Positions 24,604-38,900 of a stretch of DNA of 64,000 nt are shown in pieces (position 1 is the first letter of the stretch; each line of letters opens with the position of its first letter). The stretch comes from Sycon ciliatum (Eukaryota > Porifera > Calcarea > Leucosolenida > Sycettidae). The notes below the pieces were generated by a model, which was not told the origin of the DNA, searched no databases, and was given only the letters and a program-made list of their open reading frames with translations. The stretch lies in NCBI RefSeq assembly GCF_964019385.1, contig NC_088655.1:5925837-5989836 (forward strand). Direction: 5' to 3'. The position numbers were made by a program, and so were the translations under genes.

Positions 24604-27600
24604 TGCACGCACGCACGCATGCACGCACACACAAACACACACAAATACACACACACACACTCTATCTCCCTCTCTCTCATGCACACACATGTACACCCTC
24701 ACTCTTTCACACTCACACCAAACCACATATTGCGCCATTAGCCACATTGGTATCTGCTATATAACACATATTACCCAGCCATTTGGCGTGACACAACTAC
24801 CACTGAAACCTACTTCATTCCTGCTTCGGTTCTACATGTTTCTCCCATCTTGGTTATAGCAATATACCTCAGCCATGACACTTGCATTCATATTACGGCA
24901 ATAATTACGCACAGTGTATTCCAGCGCTGATGTTATCTCCTCAAGCTTCGTGGTTGCAGCACTGCCTTAGCCTACATTACAATTACCCTATATAACTAGC
25001 AAATAGTATTATTATGTTTTATCGTCTGATGAGTGTTTTTTGAAACACGAAACTCGGAGTTGCGAGAAAGGTTTTTGGTCTCTATTGTTCTGCCTCGTGT
25101 GGTATAAGCTCTGCCCTTGTTGAGGTATTGAGCATTATTTGCAGCAAAGAACCCAGACACTTTGTTGTATGTACTACGTATACACGTATATCAAGTTAAG
25201 GGGCGTTCGAATTTTTTTCAAAGAGATTAGTTGAAGTGTCCCATTAGAACGGTTTCTATCATTTTAGAGTTTCAGTGGAATTGTCGATGACGTCCGATAA
25301 GATCGACCATCTCCACGCACTTCGCAACGTAGCTATTCCAAACTCTTCGGAAAAAAGTCAAAGCATGACAATTCTAACAAGCCCTAAGTGAATAGCCACA
25401 AAGAAAAGTATTTCTTCTGCTCACGCTCCCCTGTCCGTGACCGTGTTTCCAACCATGTTTCTCTACGGACGATTTTCTACCAACCACCTGTCCTCTTCCC
25501 TATTCCTACTTTTACATCTGTCATTGTGTTTCCTGTGTGTTCTATTGGCAATGTAGGTAATGGAAATTGTTCGACATGCCGCTGACAAGGAGACTGCTAA
25601 GCCTCTCAACCGTCGTTTTCTTCAGGTAATTAGAGAAATCACAACAACATGTCACGAGTTATGACTAACTGTCCACCGATGTAACCAGATAATTATGACG
25701 GGCGTCGGACACGGTACGGTCACTACGGTATTGACCGTACCACTATTTGACCCAAGTACCCTGTGAATCAATAAAATGCACTGATTTGGGCTCTAATTTC
25801 CCAAAAATTTCGCCTCATCCATCCCTCCCACAGGAGTGAATTGTACTTCAGATGGCTGACCGTACCACACTAACTTACCTTCCGACGCCCCTGATTATGC
25901 TGTCATAAAGTGTGACAAAAGGGCACAAAACTGACCAGGAGTACTAAGCTGAAGAACTGACAAGGAATGCTCAGCTTCCCCTTCCATGTTTACTCTGTGG
26001 GACAGAGTCCATGCTCATCTTCGTTGCGCTTTCCTTCCCCTCTTTGGATATTTCCTTACCTGAGCCTCCCAAGTTGGAATGTCGTTGGTTTACACATCTT
26101 AGATGTGTTGGAGTGTGGTGTTAGGTTGTTGAATGTCTCAGTACTCCTTGTCAGTTTTGTGCCCTGTTGTCTCACTTGCTGACGGTGTATTATCTGATTG
26201 CACTGTGGGACAGTTGGTCATAACTTGTAACATTTTGCCCTTTCTTTATTTGTTACATGATTACATTGGCTAAACATCCGAGCTCTTCAGGTAAGTGTAG
26301 GATTAAAGGGCCAAGCCCAACTTTTTTTGCAGTTTTCTGTCATAAAAAAATAAACGTCACAGGCTGCTCTTCGCAGGTGTCCGCGTCGGAGCGGTCCGGG
26401 CGAGCGACCGCATCTCAGTGGGACACTTGTCCGTGGCCGTTGTACTGGAATCTGTGGCAGAGCCATGCCATGCCAGGGGCTACACACACCCGGGTACCGG
26501 GTATAGACAAATCGGGCTATTATAAGCTGGTGTTGCTCCTTTTTTGTTCCTTCCTTTTTATTTGTTCTTGCTGAGAAAGAAACGTTGCTGCTTGGAAAGC
26601 TCTCTGTTCACTCTAGCGCCTTTCCTCTAGTAACATTGCTCGCTGATAATGATCATAGCTCATGATGCCAATGGTGAAGAGAAGCTGGGTTTCTTGCCAT
26701 TTGCAACTTCCTGGCTCTGAAAATATAGCTTGAACTAATAAGAGCTCCAAGTATTTTAGTTTTAGATTTCGATTTCTATGTGCCAGACCTGCCAGAGGAG
26801 CAAGGGAGGCGTTGGATTAATGCCAATAATGGTGTTTATGGCCCAGACAACGCCAGCGATTTTCACTTGTCAAGAGGACAGTCAAGTTGGAGCAGGCTGA
26901 TGACAGATTATTTGAGCATCTATAGCGGAGTGGGTGGTTTGCTAAAGAGAATCGTCTCAGTACCTCATGATTACTAGTATCTGACAAATGCCTCTTATTG
27001 CTAGTCTGCTTTAGAGCATAGCAGAATTGATCATATCACAAGTAGTGTCAAGACTTGATGTCCTACGATTATACTCAGATCATGTTGTAACTTCACGGGA
27101 ATATTCGTCCTGCCACTGTACGCTCTCCCAGAATTGCCTGCAGAAGTCACGCGCCTGTGCAAGGGACAACGAGTTTGCATTGCTTACGGATGCAAGCGCA
27201 TGGAGTGTAGACAAGATGAGAAAAAGTGATCCGGATATTCAACTAGCTTGGACCGCCATTATAAATTGGCCAGATGCCTGGACTATCTGAACATTGCTCC
27301 AAACCAATCCACAGAAACAATACCCACACATGAAGCCAAATGATAAACAAATTCATCAGCTATCGAACCTTTCATCAAACCATAATGCAGTACATGCCTA
27401 CTACTACTCAAACAAGATCAACGGATGCCACATTAACAGATACAACATGGGGGCTTAGTCTTTTTCAAGAACCCAGTGCAGTCTAGACAACTAGAACAAC
27501 GAGGCTTGCACCTAATGTCCCTCGATTTGCTTGCCGTATTTAGTTCCTTGCAATTCTCCCGGGGATATGTACCACAGTATGAGATATATGAGGGATTCCG

Positions 27601-28634
27601 GCAGCATGATAGATCAATCGGTGTGTGTGTGTGTTTATGGTAGTTTGAAGCAAGCCGTGTTCGAGAACCGGTCACTGAGTCTGCAGTGTCGTCGTCGCGT
27701 GTATGTTGCCGTGGTGCTCTCTACCCTCCTGTGCTGCGCGGAGACCTGGACAACGATAGCTCCGGACCTACGACACCTCAACCTTTTAAACCATCAATGT
27801 GTCAGATCTATCGTTGGAGTGTCGCGACGGCAGCAATGGGAGACCCACGCAACGTCCTCAGCCCTTGCAAAGACCCTAGAAGTGCCTGAGGACATTGGTC
27901 ACATCGTACGGGAACGGCGCTTGCGCTGGCTTGGACACGTGGCACGGATGGAAGATCACCGGTTGCCGAAGTGTGTTCTCTTCGGTGAACTGCCTCCCCC
28001 GCGCCCCGCGAATGGTCCACGCAAGAAGTGGAGGGACGTCATTATGGATGACTTTGCGTCGGTTGAGCCACTGGTGCCAACATGTGGATGATACGATGCA
28101 GCCCAGAACCATCCGGAGTGGCGTGCCATTGCCCGTCGACCACCCAAGGCACCCTCTGTTGCTGGCTACGGTTGCGCCTGCGGCCGCATGTTCCGTCGAA
28201 GTGGCGACCTGAAACGCCATCAGTCATTCTGTCGTGGACTGGAGAAATAACAATGCGCTATCATTGCTACCCAACGGGCAAGATCAAGGTGTGTTTATGG
28301 TGGTACAGGATATGCTATGTATGCCTATTTGGTCGCTCACACATTATCCATTGCCGGCATTCGTTACACTTTATTATCAATTTGTTATGACCTATGCTGG
28401 TCTGCACAACTACCCACTCTACTTTAACAAGTTGAGACTCTCGTTTGCCATTTCATCCAGTAGTTGACTCTCTGGGAATATCCCTGCTACATGTACATTG
28501 TATAATATAATTTTTACTTTACAATTATCTTTGTACGTGTCTATCTTCTTGACACCATGACTTTCTTTGAAGGTCTTGTAGCTATGAAATGTTATTTGCT
28601 GCAGGTCATGTGTGTGTGTGGGGTGTGTGTGTGT

Positions 28635-28668
<34 letters not shown>

Positions 28669-29897
28669 GCATCCTCGTTTGGTTTGTCCGTCAGTTCGTC
28701 GAAAACACAATTCATGGTAGTTGGTATTTCCCCGGAGGACAGGATGCCGATGGACATGGGTGGCGACAGCATTTCGTATGTTGAATCGTTTGTGTACTTG
28801 GGCTCCCTCATCACGCCAGACACCCGATCCTCACCTGACATCCAGCGACGGATTGCCAATGCGGCAAAGGCGTTTGGCTGCCTCCTACCAGTGTTCCGGG
28901 ATACCAGCTTGACGGTGGCAACAAAGCGTCATTTGTACACAGCCTGTGTTCTTTCGGTTTTACTCTACGGTGCTGAGTCATGGGCTCCGCTTCGGCACGA
29001 CTTGGATCTGCTGGACAACTTTCACCACCGGTGTATTCGCTCCATCTTATGCGTATCTCGGCGTCAGCAATGGGAGGAGAAAATCTCATCGGCAACGCTC
29101 CGTGCGCGCTGGGGTGACACTACACCGGTGTCAGACCTTGTTCGGCGTCGGCGGTTGGAATGGCTCGGGCACGTTGCGCGCATGTCTGCAGACCGTGCTC
29201 CCGTCCAGATTTTGTTTGGAAGGTTGAGTGGTCGTCGCCCTCCTTGTGGTCCCCGGCGGCGCTGGAAAGACGTTGTCCAGAGAGACATGAAGGCAGCTGG
29301 CGTGGATTCCTGGTTTCAGAATGCCCAAGACCGGCAGAACTGGAGGATATTCCTTGCTGAGCCACAACCGCACACAGTTGATTCGCCACCTTTGCGCTGC
29401 TTGATGTGTGCCAGAGACATCCGCCGCAGTAACGACATGGCCCGACACAAGTGCATTGCCCAGCGGAAGTTGCCTGTGTCACAACAGAAGGGTGCCAGGC
29501 AATGTATGAAGTGCATTGGGTGGTTGAGGAGCGCTGGAGGACTGGCTGTGCATCGCTGTCCTGTGTCCATGGATGTCCCCCCCCCCCCCCCACTGTATCT
29601 ATTCGCCATGAATCTGACTCTTTTCGATGTGATGTTTGTCGCCGCTCTTTCCGCTCTCGTTCTGGTTTGAGCCGTCATCACTGTGACCGTGCGAAACGGA
29701 TGTCACGTGCAGCCAGGAACAACTGCCGCTATGAATGCGAGCATTGCGAAAGACGGTTCTCAAGGCCACAGGACTTGCAAGGCCATGCCAAATATTGTTG
29801 ACTTTGCGATTTCTCTCTTTTCTCTTCTCTCTTCTTGTCGCTGTCTCCCGCTTCTGGGAGCGGCGTGGCCTGATAGGGTAGCTGTACATAGTAGTAG

Positions 29898-29981
<84 letters not shown>

Positions 29982-32900
29982 ATCCGTGAATGTCCCACGC
30001 TTGGCCCGTGGGTAAATATACAGTCATGCACGTGTTATGTGCCACACCAATTTCGCTATCTGTATAATATTATGCAGCACAGTGGCAGGCATAGAGAGAT
30101 AGAGACGTTTTAATAATGTCTCTGATGTGAATTCTTCACTACTACATTGTACGTGTAATCGAAATACATTGTACTTGTATGATCGAGCGTATGAGTGTGT
30201 GTGTGTCTACTTGCATGATCGAGCGTAGAAGTGTGTGTGTGTGTGCGTGCATTTGCAGATTTGCGTGCTTCTCTTGCGACGGGCGTATACATGGTGTGTG
30301 TGTGTGTGTGTGTGTGCATCCGTGAATGACCCACGTGTGGGTAAATATACAGATGATGTCTTCTTATCTGGTCTGCACTCCATCCGCTTGCATCAGTAAG
30401 CAATGCAAACGCGTTGTCCCTTGCACAGGCACGTGACTTCTGCAGGCAATTCCGGGAGAGCGTCCGGGAGAGCGTGAAGTGGCAGGACGATTACCGTGAA
30501 GTTGCAACATGATCTGAGTACAATCATAGTACATCAAGTCTTGACACTACTTGTGACATGGTCAATTCTGCTATGCTCTAATGCAGACTAGCAATAAGAG
30601 GCATTTGTCAGATACAAGTAACCATGAGATCCTGAGACGATTCTCTTTGGCAAGCCACACACTCTGCTAAAAGATGCTCAAAATTAATAATCCGTCATCT
30701 GCCTGCTCCAACTTGACTGTCCTCCTGACAAGTGAAAAACGGGATTTGTGACGTAGGAACTGGTTGCAGGTTTTTGAGCTCTGGTCAAAGTACCCCCTTG
30801 TTCTCCCCCAGCATGCCAGCCAGTCAGCCAAGCAGGCTGCCAGTAACAGTTATAGGTGTGAAGTCGTCTTCTCTTCGCCAAACTCCTGAGAGGTTGAGCA
30901 TAAAGTCTCCCGCGGCGGATCGCTCGCCTCCTGATGGCCTGCGACAGCAAATTGACAACACCTGTTATGACGGGAGCCAGGCGGAACAGGACGACACTGC
31001 GTCAATGCGCAGCACGTTAAACGAGATATTGCGGGAGCAGAAGGATATGAGTATGAGAGTAAACAGCATCTTTCAAGAAATCTCCCTGAAGCTAGAAAGT
31101 GTAATGGCGGAAAATCGCTCTTTGAGAGAGAAGCTGACGAAGTTTGAAGTGAGAGTGGAGGAGATGGAGAGGACTTTCCGTACTCGAGATGATGACCCTG
31201 CGTACCGTACCAGGAGTGCGGTGCAAAGCAATGCACCACGTGGAAATGCGTGGCAGACAGCTGGGAGCCACAGTGCAACGCAGCTTGCCGAGGTCATAGC
31301 AGAGGAGGTAAAGAGGGTGAAGAGGTCGGAAAAACTTATTCTCAGGGGCATCCCCGAAGCGGACAATGAGGACAGCGTAGCACTGTCATCCAGATGTGAG
31401 CAGCTCCTCCAGATTAGTGCTGACCAAATACTCTCTGCAGAGCGCATTGGTTCCGCCAGCAAAGCCGTACAGGACAAGGGCAGGCCAGTGAGGCTACGCA
31501 TGAAAAGCCACGAGGCCAAGCTGTCAGTGTACCGTAAACGTCTGGATTAGAAACTGAATGATCAAGGCGTGTACGTGAACAACGACCTGACCAAGCAACA
31601 GCAGATTGCTAGACGACAGGCCCTGCCTAGGTATAAGGAACTCCGCCAAAAGGAGATCCGTTGCTCGCTACCGTATCGTGAGATTTTGAACCCAGATGGC
31701 ACCCCATACAGTGCAACTGAAATCGATGAGCTAGCAACACAATAGGTTTCATCAGGGTGTCCAAGTAATCACCAGCAACACTCCCTCTCAGCTACTTCAC
31801 CTCATCTCCGAGCAACAGTTGTCGTCGCTGACCCAGCACTTAACATTTTAAGAAATCCTTGTAACTATCCATCCAGTCAAACAGTGCCTGATTGTCCGTC
31901 TTCACCCATCAAGAGCTTAACCATCGCCCACATCAAAATCTGTAGCCTAAGAAATAAAACTCATGAAATCCATTGCATAATGTACAAGTACAGAATCGAT
32001 GTGCTAGCAATCAGTGAAACATGCTTGGACTCTACTGTGATGAATTGCGATCTTGCTATACCAGCCTACACTCTCTATCGCCGGGACCGAGCTGATCGCA
32101 GAAAGGGTGGCGGCGTTGCCATGTATGTGCAGGAACAACTGATATCCAGGCAACTTCAAGTAAACGACAGGCTAGAGACCATATTCGTGGGGTTGCACAC
32201 CCATAGCCGAACGAATCCATTTCTATCCATCGGCTGCGTATACCGCGCTCCCGACAGCCATGTGGATTTCCGGGAGCAGCTCGACAATAGCGTGCAGATG
32301 GCCTCCGCAACATGTCCGGACATCCTCCTCCTCCTCGGTGATTACAATGTCAACATGCTCTCTGTCCCACCTCACCCAAACGCCCGCTATGTACAAGGCC
32401 TCTGCGCTGACCACAGCTTACAAAACGTCATACTACAGCCCACCAGAGTTCCTAGTCAGTCATGCCTAGACCTTGCACTCATACCGACAACAATGACAAC
32501 GGCTGCTCCGTCCTCCTCTCCCATGTCTCTTCATAGTACATTTGTTCACAGCGTCGATGGCCTGTCCGACCACCATCTTATTGGCCTCTCTGTCCGTGTT
32601 AGTAGAGCTAATTGAACAGGCACACGAGCAATTCTCTCGAAGACGCCAACCTAGCCTGGCTCACCTTGACCGTAGTGTAACGTCTGCAGCTCTCACACAC
32701 ATCCTTGACCCCTCAGATGTATCCGGCGGTTATACTCTAAATGCAGCGGCAAGCCACTGGCAACAAAGTGTCATGACAGTACTAGATGATCTTGCACCAT
32801 TCGTTACCCAGAAGCGCGCAGCTTACTCCAAACCCTGCCCCCAGCCCTGGGTCACCCCAGAGCTGAAACAGAAGTTTCATCGACGAAGCTCAGCCCACCG

Positions 32901-35900
32901 CGCCATAATAAAGCACCCCATGGATGACCGCCTCCGACAGCAGTATCGTGCAATACGTCGTCAAGGAACTTTACTAAACCGCAAACTGAAAAATGTGTAC
33001 TACAAAGATAAGTTCAGTGCCGCTACAGGAAATCCTAGACTCCAATGGGCAGTGCTGAATCAACTAACTGGAAGGAGAAAATCCCACCCCACACCGAAAG
33101 CCTCCCTCTCATCTTTGTCAGATACCCTAGGCAATATCGTCCATGATGAACACCGCGCTGCTCTTACGACCCCAGACACTCCGGCGGACGACTGTTTAGG
33201 CAACTGCCTTCTTGAGTTCCAACCCGTTACAACAGCAGCAGTAAAGAAGATTCTCGAACGATTGAATACCACGAAAGCATCTGGATCAGACGGCATACCA
33301 GCTTACATCTTGAAACACCATGCCGCCGAGCTGGCCAATTCCTTAACTTCCATCTTCAACCAGTCATTGTCTAGCGGAAAGGTACCGTCAGCCTACAAAC
33401 TAGCGTCTGTGTGTCCAGTGTTTAAGAAAGGCGACCCCTACGACAGTTCCAACTATCGCCCAGTCTCGCTACTGCCCATTATCTCCAAAGTCTTGGAATC
33501 ACTAGTGCTCCAGCAGCTTCACGACCATCTGGACATCACACCCGGAGCAATTCCAAATGAACAGTTAGCATACAGGCGGAACCACAGTACTGAGGACCTT
33601 TTAACACTTGCCATCAATAACTGGCAGAGAAGCATGGATACCGGAGACTATACGGCCGTACTGCTGCTCGATATGAGCAAAACCTTTGACCGCGTCCACC
33701 ACCAAACGCTAATAGATGACCTTCACAATCTGAAAATCCGTGGAAATGCTCTTGAGTGGTTCAAGTCGTATCTGTCTCACCGACAGCAACGCGTAGAAGT
33801 GAACGGAACCACAAGTGACTGTAGAACCTGCACTAGGGGCGTTCCCCAGGGTTCCGTCCTAGGCCCTACCCTCTTCAGCATCTACACTCGACTTGTCCCC
33901 ACTCTGCCATTGCGTTCCCAATGCCTTCTTTATGCAGACGACACCACCCTGTATGCCTCTGGAAAGTGTCCACGAATTCTCATGTCTTACTTAGAAGACG
34001 ATTTTTCAGTGGTTAAGCAGCACCTCACAGATCGCGGCCTGCTCCTGAACTCCAGCAAGAGCCAAGTACTACTGATCCACAGCAGACGCTCACATCCCCC
34101 ACCTAACCTGAGCATTGTTTGTGGTTCGACTGTAATTTTTTAATTTTTTATTTTTTTTATATACGAAAGTCCACTATATTCCCGAATATGTGCGAGAAGT
34201 GGTGGCGGGGCCAGGCTGCTCTGCCGACCTCAAAGGTCTCGGCGTCTACGCAGACAAAGCGCGCCATAATGCAGTAAAACCATGTAGAGAGGAGGAAGAG
34301 GGGAAATGAATAATAGTGAGAAACAAGGACAATGGGTAGATGGTCGTGAGAGAAGCAGAGTGAAAGATAACGTCACATTGTGGTAAGGGGGGGGGGGGAG
34401 GATGCTAGTGAGGCACTGGTCTAAACCGTTTCATAGGGCGTCGGTGGCTGCTTGCCAGTTCAGGTGCAGCAGATACTTGTTGCATTTTTCTTTGAATAAT
34501 TGGAGCTGGCTGGGTTGCGGCCGTGCTGGTAGAATGGTCGCTGGTAGGCTGTTCCACAAGGGAATAATGCAGTCTGGGTAGGAACCCTGGAGGCTGCTAC
34601 GGATGCGCACGGGCAGCGTCGACTTGAGCTGGAGCGGTTGGCAGTGGGCAGTCTCCGTGGCTAACCTAGTGGATCGACCACCCACTGGGCGGGGATTGGC
34701 TGGAGCTGGGAGGATGGGCTTCAGGGGGCTTGTTGTTGGAAGGTAAGACAGCTTGAAAGTGAACGAAAGCGCAGCAACCAGTCGGCGGTGTTTCAGGCTG
34801 GGGAGCCAGGCGCCTGGGCCAATCACCTTCAGTGCCTTGTGCTGGATTTTGTCCAGTCTGGATGTACCTGACCCCATCCACACCAGGCAGCAGTATTCCA
34901 TTGTTGGCCGCACGAAGCCTTTGTAGACTGCCGTGCGGCCGCTGGAGTCCAACAGGGGCGCAACCTTTCTCAGGAAGTGTAGGCGTTGGGCAGCCTTTGA
35001 GGCCACGGCCCGGAGGTGTGCTGCGTAGGACAGTTGCGAGTCGAATGCTATGCCCAGAAGTTTAATTTCCTTCTCTTCAGGAACAGTCACTCCATTGAAG
35101 AGCACTGGTGGGAACGCTGGGGGAGGCTTGCGGTGGTCGATGATGAGGGCCTGAGATTTGGATGGCTCGAAGGTGACCTTCCACTTGGAACCCCAGTGGG
35201 AGACGGCGTCCACTGCTTCCTGGAGTTGTGCTGCAGAGTCGGATATGCTGGCGGTGGCAGAGATGCACTGATACAGTGTCGTGTCATCTGCATACGTGGC
35301 AAGCTCAGCACCAGCAGGCAAGGTGTCCTCGCAGTCATTCACGTACAGGAGGAATAACATTGGTCCAAGGATGCTACCTTGTGGTACCCCTGCTTGGATA
35401 TGGTGCAGGGAGGACTCTTGGCCGCCCACAACAGCCTGCAGGCGCCGGTTGTGCAGGTAGCTTTCCAGCCATCCGAGAAGCGGGCCGTCTAGACCGTACA
35501 CGGAAGCCTTATGCAGCAGGCCAGCATGGCTGACTTTATCAAAGGCGCCTGCTATGTCTATCGCCAAAACATGGGCGGCTCCTCCTAGGCCGGCTGCTCG
35601 GGACCATTCACAGTGGAGCTTGGTTAAGACGTCGGCTGTGCTCAGGCCCTTTCTGAACCCGAACTGTTTCGCAGAGATGACATTGTGGGACTCCACGAAA
35701 CTGGTTATCTGACGATTGACAATTGTTTCCATCACTTTGGATATGATAGACAGCAGAGACACAGGTCTGTAGTGTTGAGGCAGGTTCTTGGATTTCTTCT
35801 TGTGAATGGGTGTGACTCTAGCTGTCTTCCAGGATGTCGGCATAACCATGCTGTAGAAGCTAAGGGAGAACAGTTTGGAGAGTGGCTTACTTAGGGGGTC

Positions 35901-38900
35901 GGCACACATCTTCAGAACTCGCGCGGGAATGCAATCCGGTCCAGTAGCTTTCGATGCATTTAGGCGCCGGAGTTCTCTCTTGACAGTGGCAGGGCGGAAC
36001 CGAACCGTTGAGAGCTTTTCAGCCGTGCGCTTTGCAACGTGGGGGAAATCAGTCGCTGGTTGGTTGGCGGGGAAGTCGTCGGCGCCCAGGCTGCACTTTG
36101 AGGCGAAATACTGCCCAAAACACTCAGCTTTTTCGGCATTCGATACGCATTCCAAACCAGGCTGCGGCGTAAGAGTTGGAATGGACGTGTTTCTGCTGCT
36201 GACACCTGCTTGCTTGATGGTAGACCGCCACGAGCGGTCACTCAGGCTAGCTTTGGAGAGCTTAGTACGCAGGGTAGCCAGGCGGGCCACCTTGGCATGC
36301 TGGAGGATGTCATTACAACGTAGAGTGGCTGCTGAGGCTGTCTGCCGCGCTGCTGTTGACTTCTGCCGTCTGGCAGTAGCCCAAGCCCTCTCTTTTGCTT
36401 TTATGGCATCCGTGCACTCAGGGGTCCACCAAGCTGGATCCGTCGGCCGGGATGTGAGTGGCCGGGATGGGATGAAACGTGACATACCCTGGAGGATAAC
36501 TTCGGTGATGTTGGCGCACGACTCATCAGCGCTGGTGGTGAAGGCAGTTGACCAGTCATAGGCTAGGAAAAAGTGACAGAGGCGGTTCCAGTCTGCTTGG
36601 TTGTACCGCCAGACAATGCGTGTGGTTTTTGGTTCACGGAACGCAGAGATAGGGAAGTCCATGGTGAGGACAGCGTGGTCAGAGGACCCCAGTGGGGCAT
36701 GGCATTTCACCTGAACCGGTTCACTGAAGTCAGACATGACAAGGTCCAGGGCGTTGTCTCCACGTGTGGGGATGTTGACATGTTGCTCCAGGCCACGAAT
36801 ATAGCAGAGTTCCTCGGCTGCTTCTCCTGCCGAGGTAGTCTTGGTGCTCCCTAGCCATGCTGCATTGTGGACATTGAAGTCCCCTGCGAGGATAACATAG
36901 TCACCGTGGCTGCGGGCCTCATCTAGGTGGGTATCAAGGTATTCGATCAGCTCGGTGTCTGTCCCGGCTGTGGAGCCTGATCGGTAGAGTGCACAGATAA
37001 CAATCTTGGACCGGCTAGCTGTTGATACAGATATCCATATCACTTCGTGGTGTTCCGTGCTGAACCGGTCCAGGTGCTGGAAGGCCATGTTTGATTTCAC
37101 CCAGATGGCAACTCCTCCTCCATGAGCGTTTCTGTCATGTCGGATTGGGGGAGCGTATCCGGACAGACAGACCTCACTGTCAGTGACATTTGCGGTTGAG
37201 AATTTTGTCTCCGTAACAGCGATGACATCAGGTGAGGAGCACTTTGCAACATGTGCAAGTTCACCAAGCTTTGACTTTAGGCCAAAAGCATTGGTGAGTA
37301 GGAGCCTGAGGAAGCGCTTCATTGGTGACCATGTAGGTCATGTTGTGGCGCAGATCCGTTTGATCTCTTCAGGTCTCCAGCCTCTGGTGGAGAGAGGTGG
37401 GAGTTTCTCCGTTTTTGGCCACCAGGCAGTGGAGTGGAGATGATGTCTGCCGGTGGTGGTGGCGGCGGTGGTGGCGGCGGCGGCGGCGGGGAGGAGGTTG
37501 AGCCCTGCTGCTGTTGTTGCTGTTGCTGTTTAGTCAGAACACTGGCAGAGGTGCTGTTTCTGCTACTGTGGCAGCGATTGCTGGTGCTGCCCTCAGGGCT
37601 GGTTTCAGAGAACCTCCATGGCCTGCAGCATAGGGGTCTTGGCCAGAAGTTGGGCGCTGTAACTGTGGAGAATGAAGTGGCATCGATGGTCACTCTGGCG
37701 GAAGCACGCCCACTTTCTGACAGCCATACACTGCAGGTGTGGACAGGAATAGAGGCGCCCAGAAACTCACTCCTGGTTTTGATAAATTGCCTGAAGTGGC
37801 TCTCAGTGCTATCTGTGGCGATATTGCCCACGTACACTACGGCACGCTTGTTCTTGGGTGGTTCTGAGGAGACAAGCTTCCATGAGTCATCCTCGATAAC
37901 ATGGAAGATTGGCTTGCCGTTGGACTCTGTCACATCTGTCTGAGACTTGGACTCTGTCACATCTGTCTGAGACTTGGACTCTGTCACATCTGTCTGAGAC
38001 TTAGACTCTGTCACATCTGTCTGAGACTTGGACTCTGTCACATCTGTCTTGGGCTGTGACTCAGAACACTCTGCCTTTGCCAAGCCACCGCTTCCCTGGG
38101 CCTGGGGCCGTGGGGCTTTCGATCCGCGCTTGTGACGCCAGTACGTGATACGGTGCTGCTGGGTTCCATGTGAGCTGCAGCTTGCTTGGCGCTGCGTTTG
38201 CTGGCACGGGTACTACCGGTACTACTTCGCGTACGATGTACGTCTGCTTGAACTGGTGAGCTGTTTCTCGTCGTCTTCGACTGCATCCAGGCGATGGCGG
38301 AGTTTTTTGAAACAACTAACTCTTCCTTCAAATCTTTTACTTCCGCTGCCAGCTCACCAATTTTGCGTTTCATCCGCGCTTCGCGATCAGCAGACTCGGT
38401 CGCGAACTTTGCCAGCGTTTGCATCACTGCAAGGAGACCCTGCTCAATCCCCGGGAGGGTGCAAAGCAGCTTCGTCACGGCCTCAGCAGAGAGCTCGCCC
38501 ATGGCGAAGGGTTCCTGCCTGGCCCAACCTAACTATCTAGACTATACCACACTATTTCTACTACTACTACTACCCACCTAGCTATCTCCAGTCCGGCCTG
38601 ATGCCGGCTGGGATGTCCAAAAAAACGAAAAGCTACGAGCTTGAAAAACGCGTGCCACACTCGTTGCTGCAAAAACTTGATTCCCCGATTGCCCCGTCTG
38701 ACGCAGTTAAGTATCTAGGACTGACTCTCGATTCAACTTTTAAGTTTCAGTGCCCACGTTAACTCCCTCAGGGAAGACATCGGAAAGAAACTAGGTGCTT
38801 TTCGAGGTGGAAGGAGGAACCTTGCTGTCCAGGCGAGAAGGCAGTTCTACTTGTCAGTAGTCCAGAGCAAGCTCGAGTACGCCAGCACTGCCTACGTCCA

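Larger units (their letters stand above)
34140..38618 (-). mobile_element. LINE F, minus strand, full-length-looking, nested in LINE E
   Basis: It has a 5' UTR (38618 to 38503, with CTA repeats), ORF1 (38502 to 37319), ORF2 (37322 to 34431), a 290-bp 3' UTR and an A-rich tail seen as T runs at 34138-34165. LINE E sequence resumes on both sides. ORF2 is intact over 963 codons, whereas ORF1 has a frame break. Its exact target duplication was not resolved because both flanks are A/T runs. Confidence 0.9.

Noticed and set aside
24463-24764. Thr-His and Cys-Val repeat ORFs
   Set aside because: Translations of a (CA)n microsatellite; the same applies to the TG runs at 28.6, 29.9, 41.4, 41.9, 57.7 and 58.1 kb.
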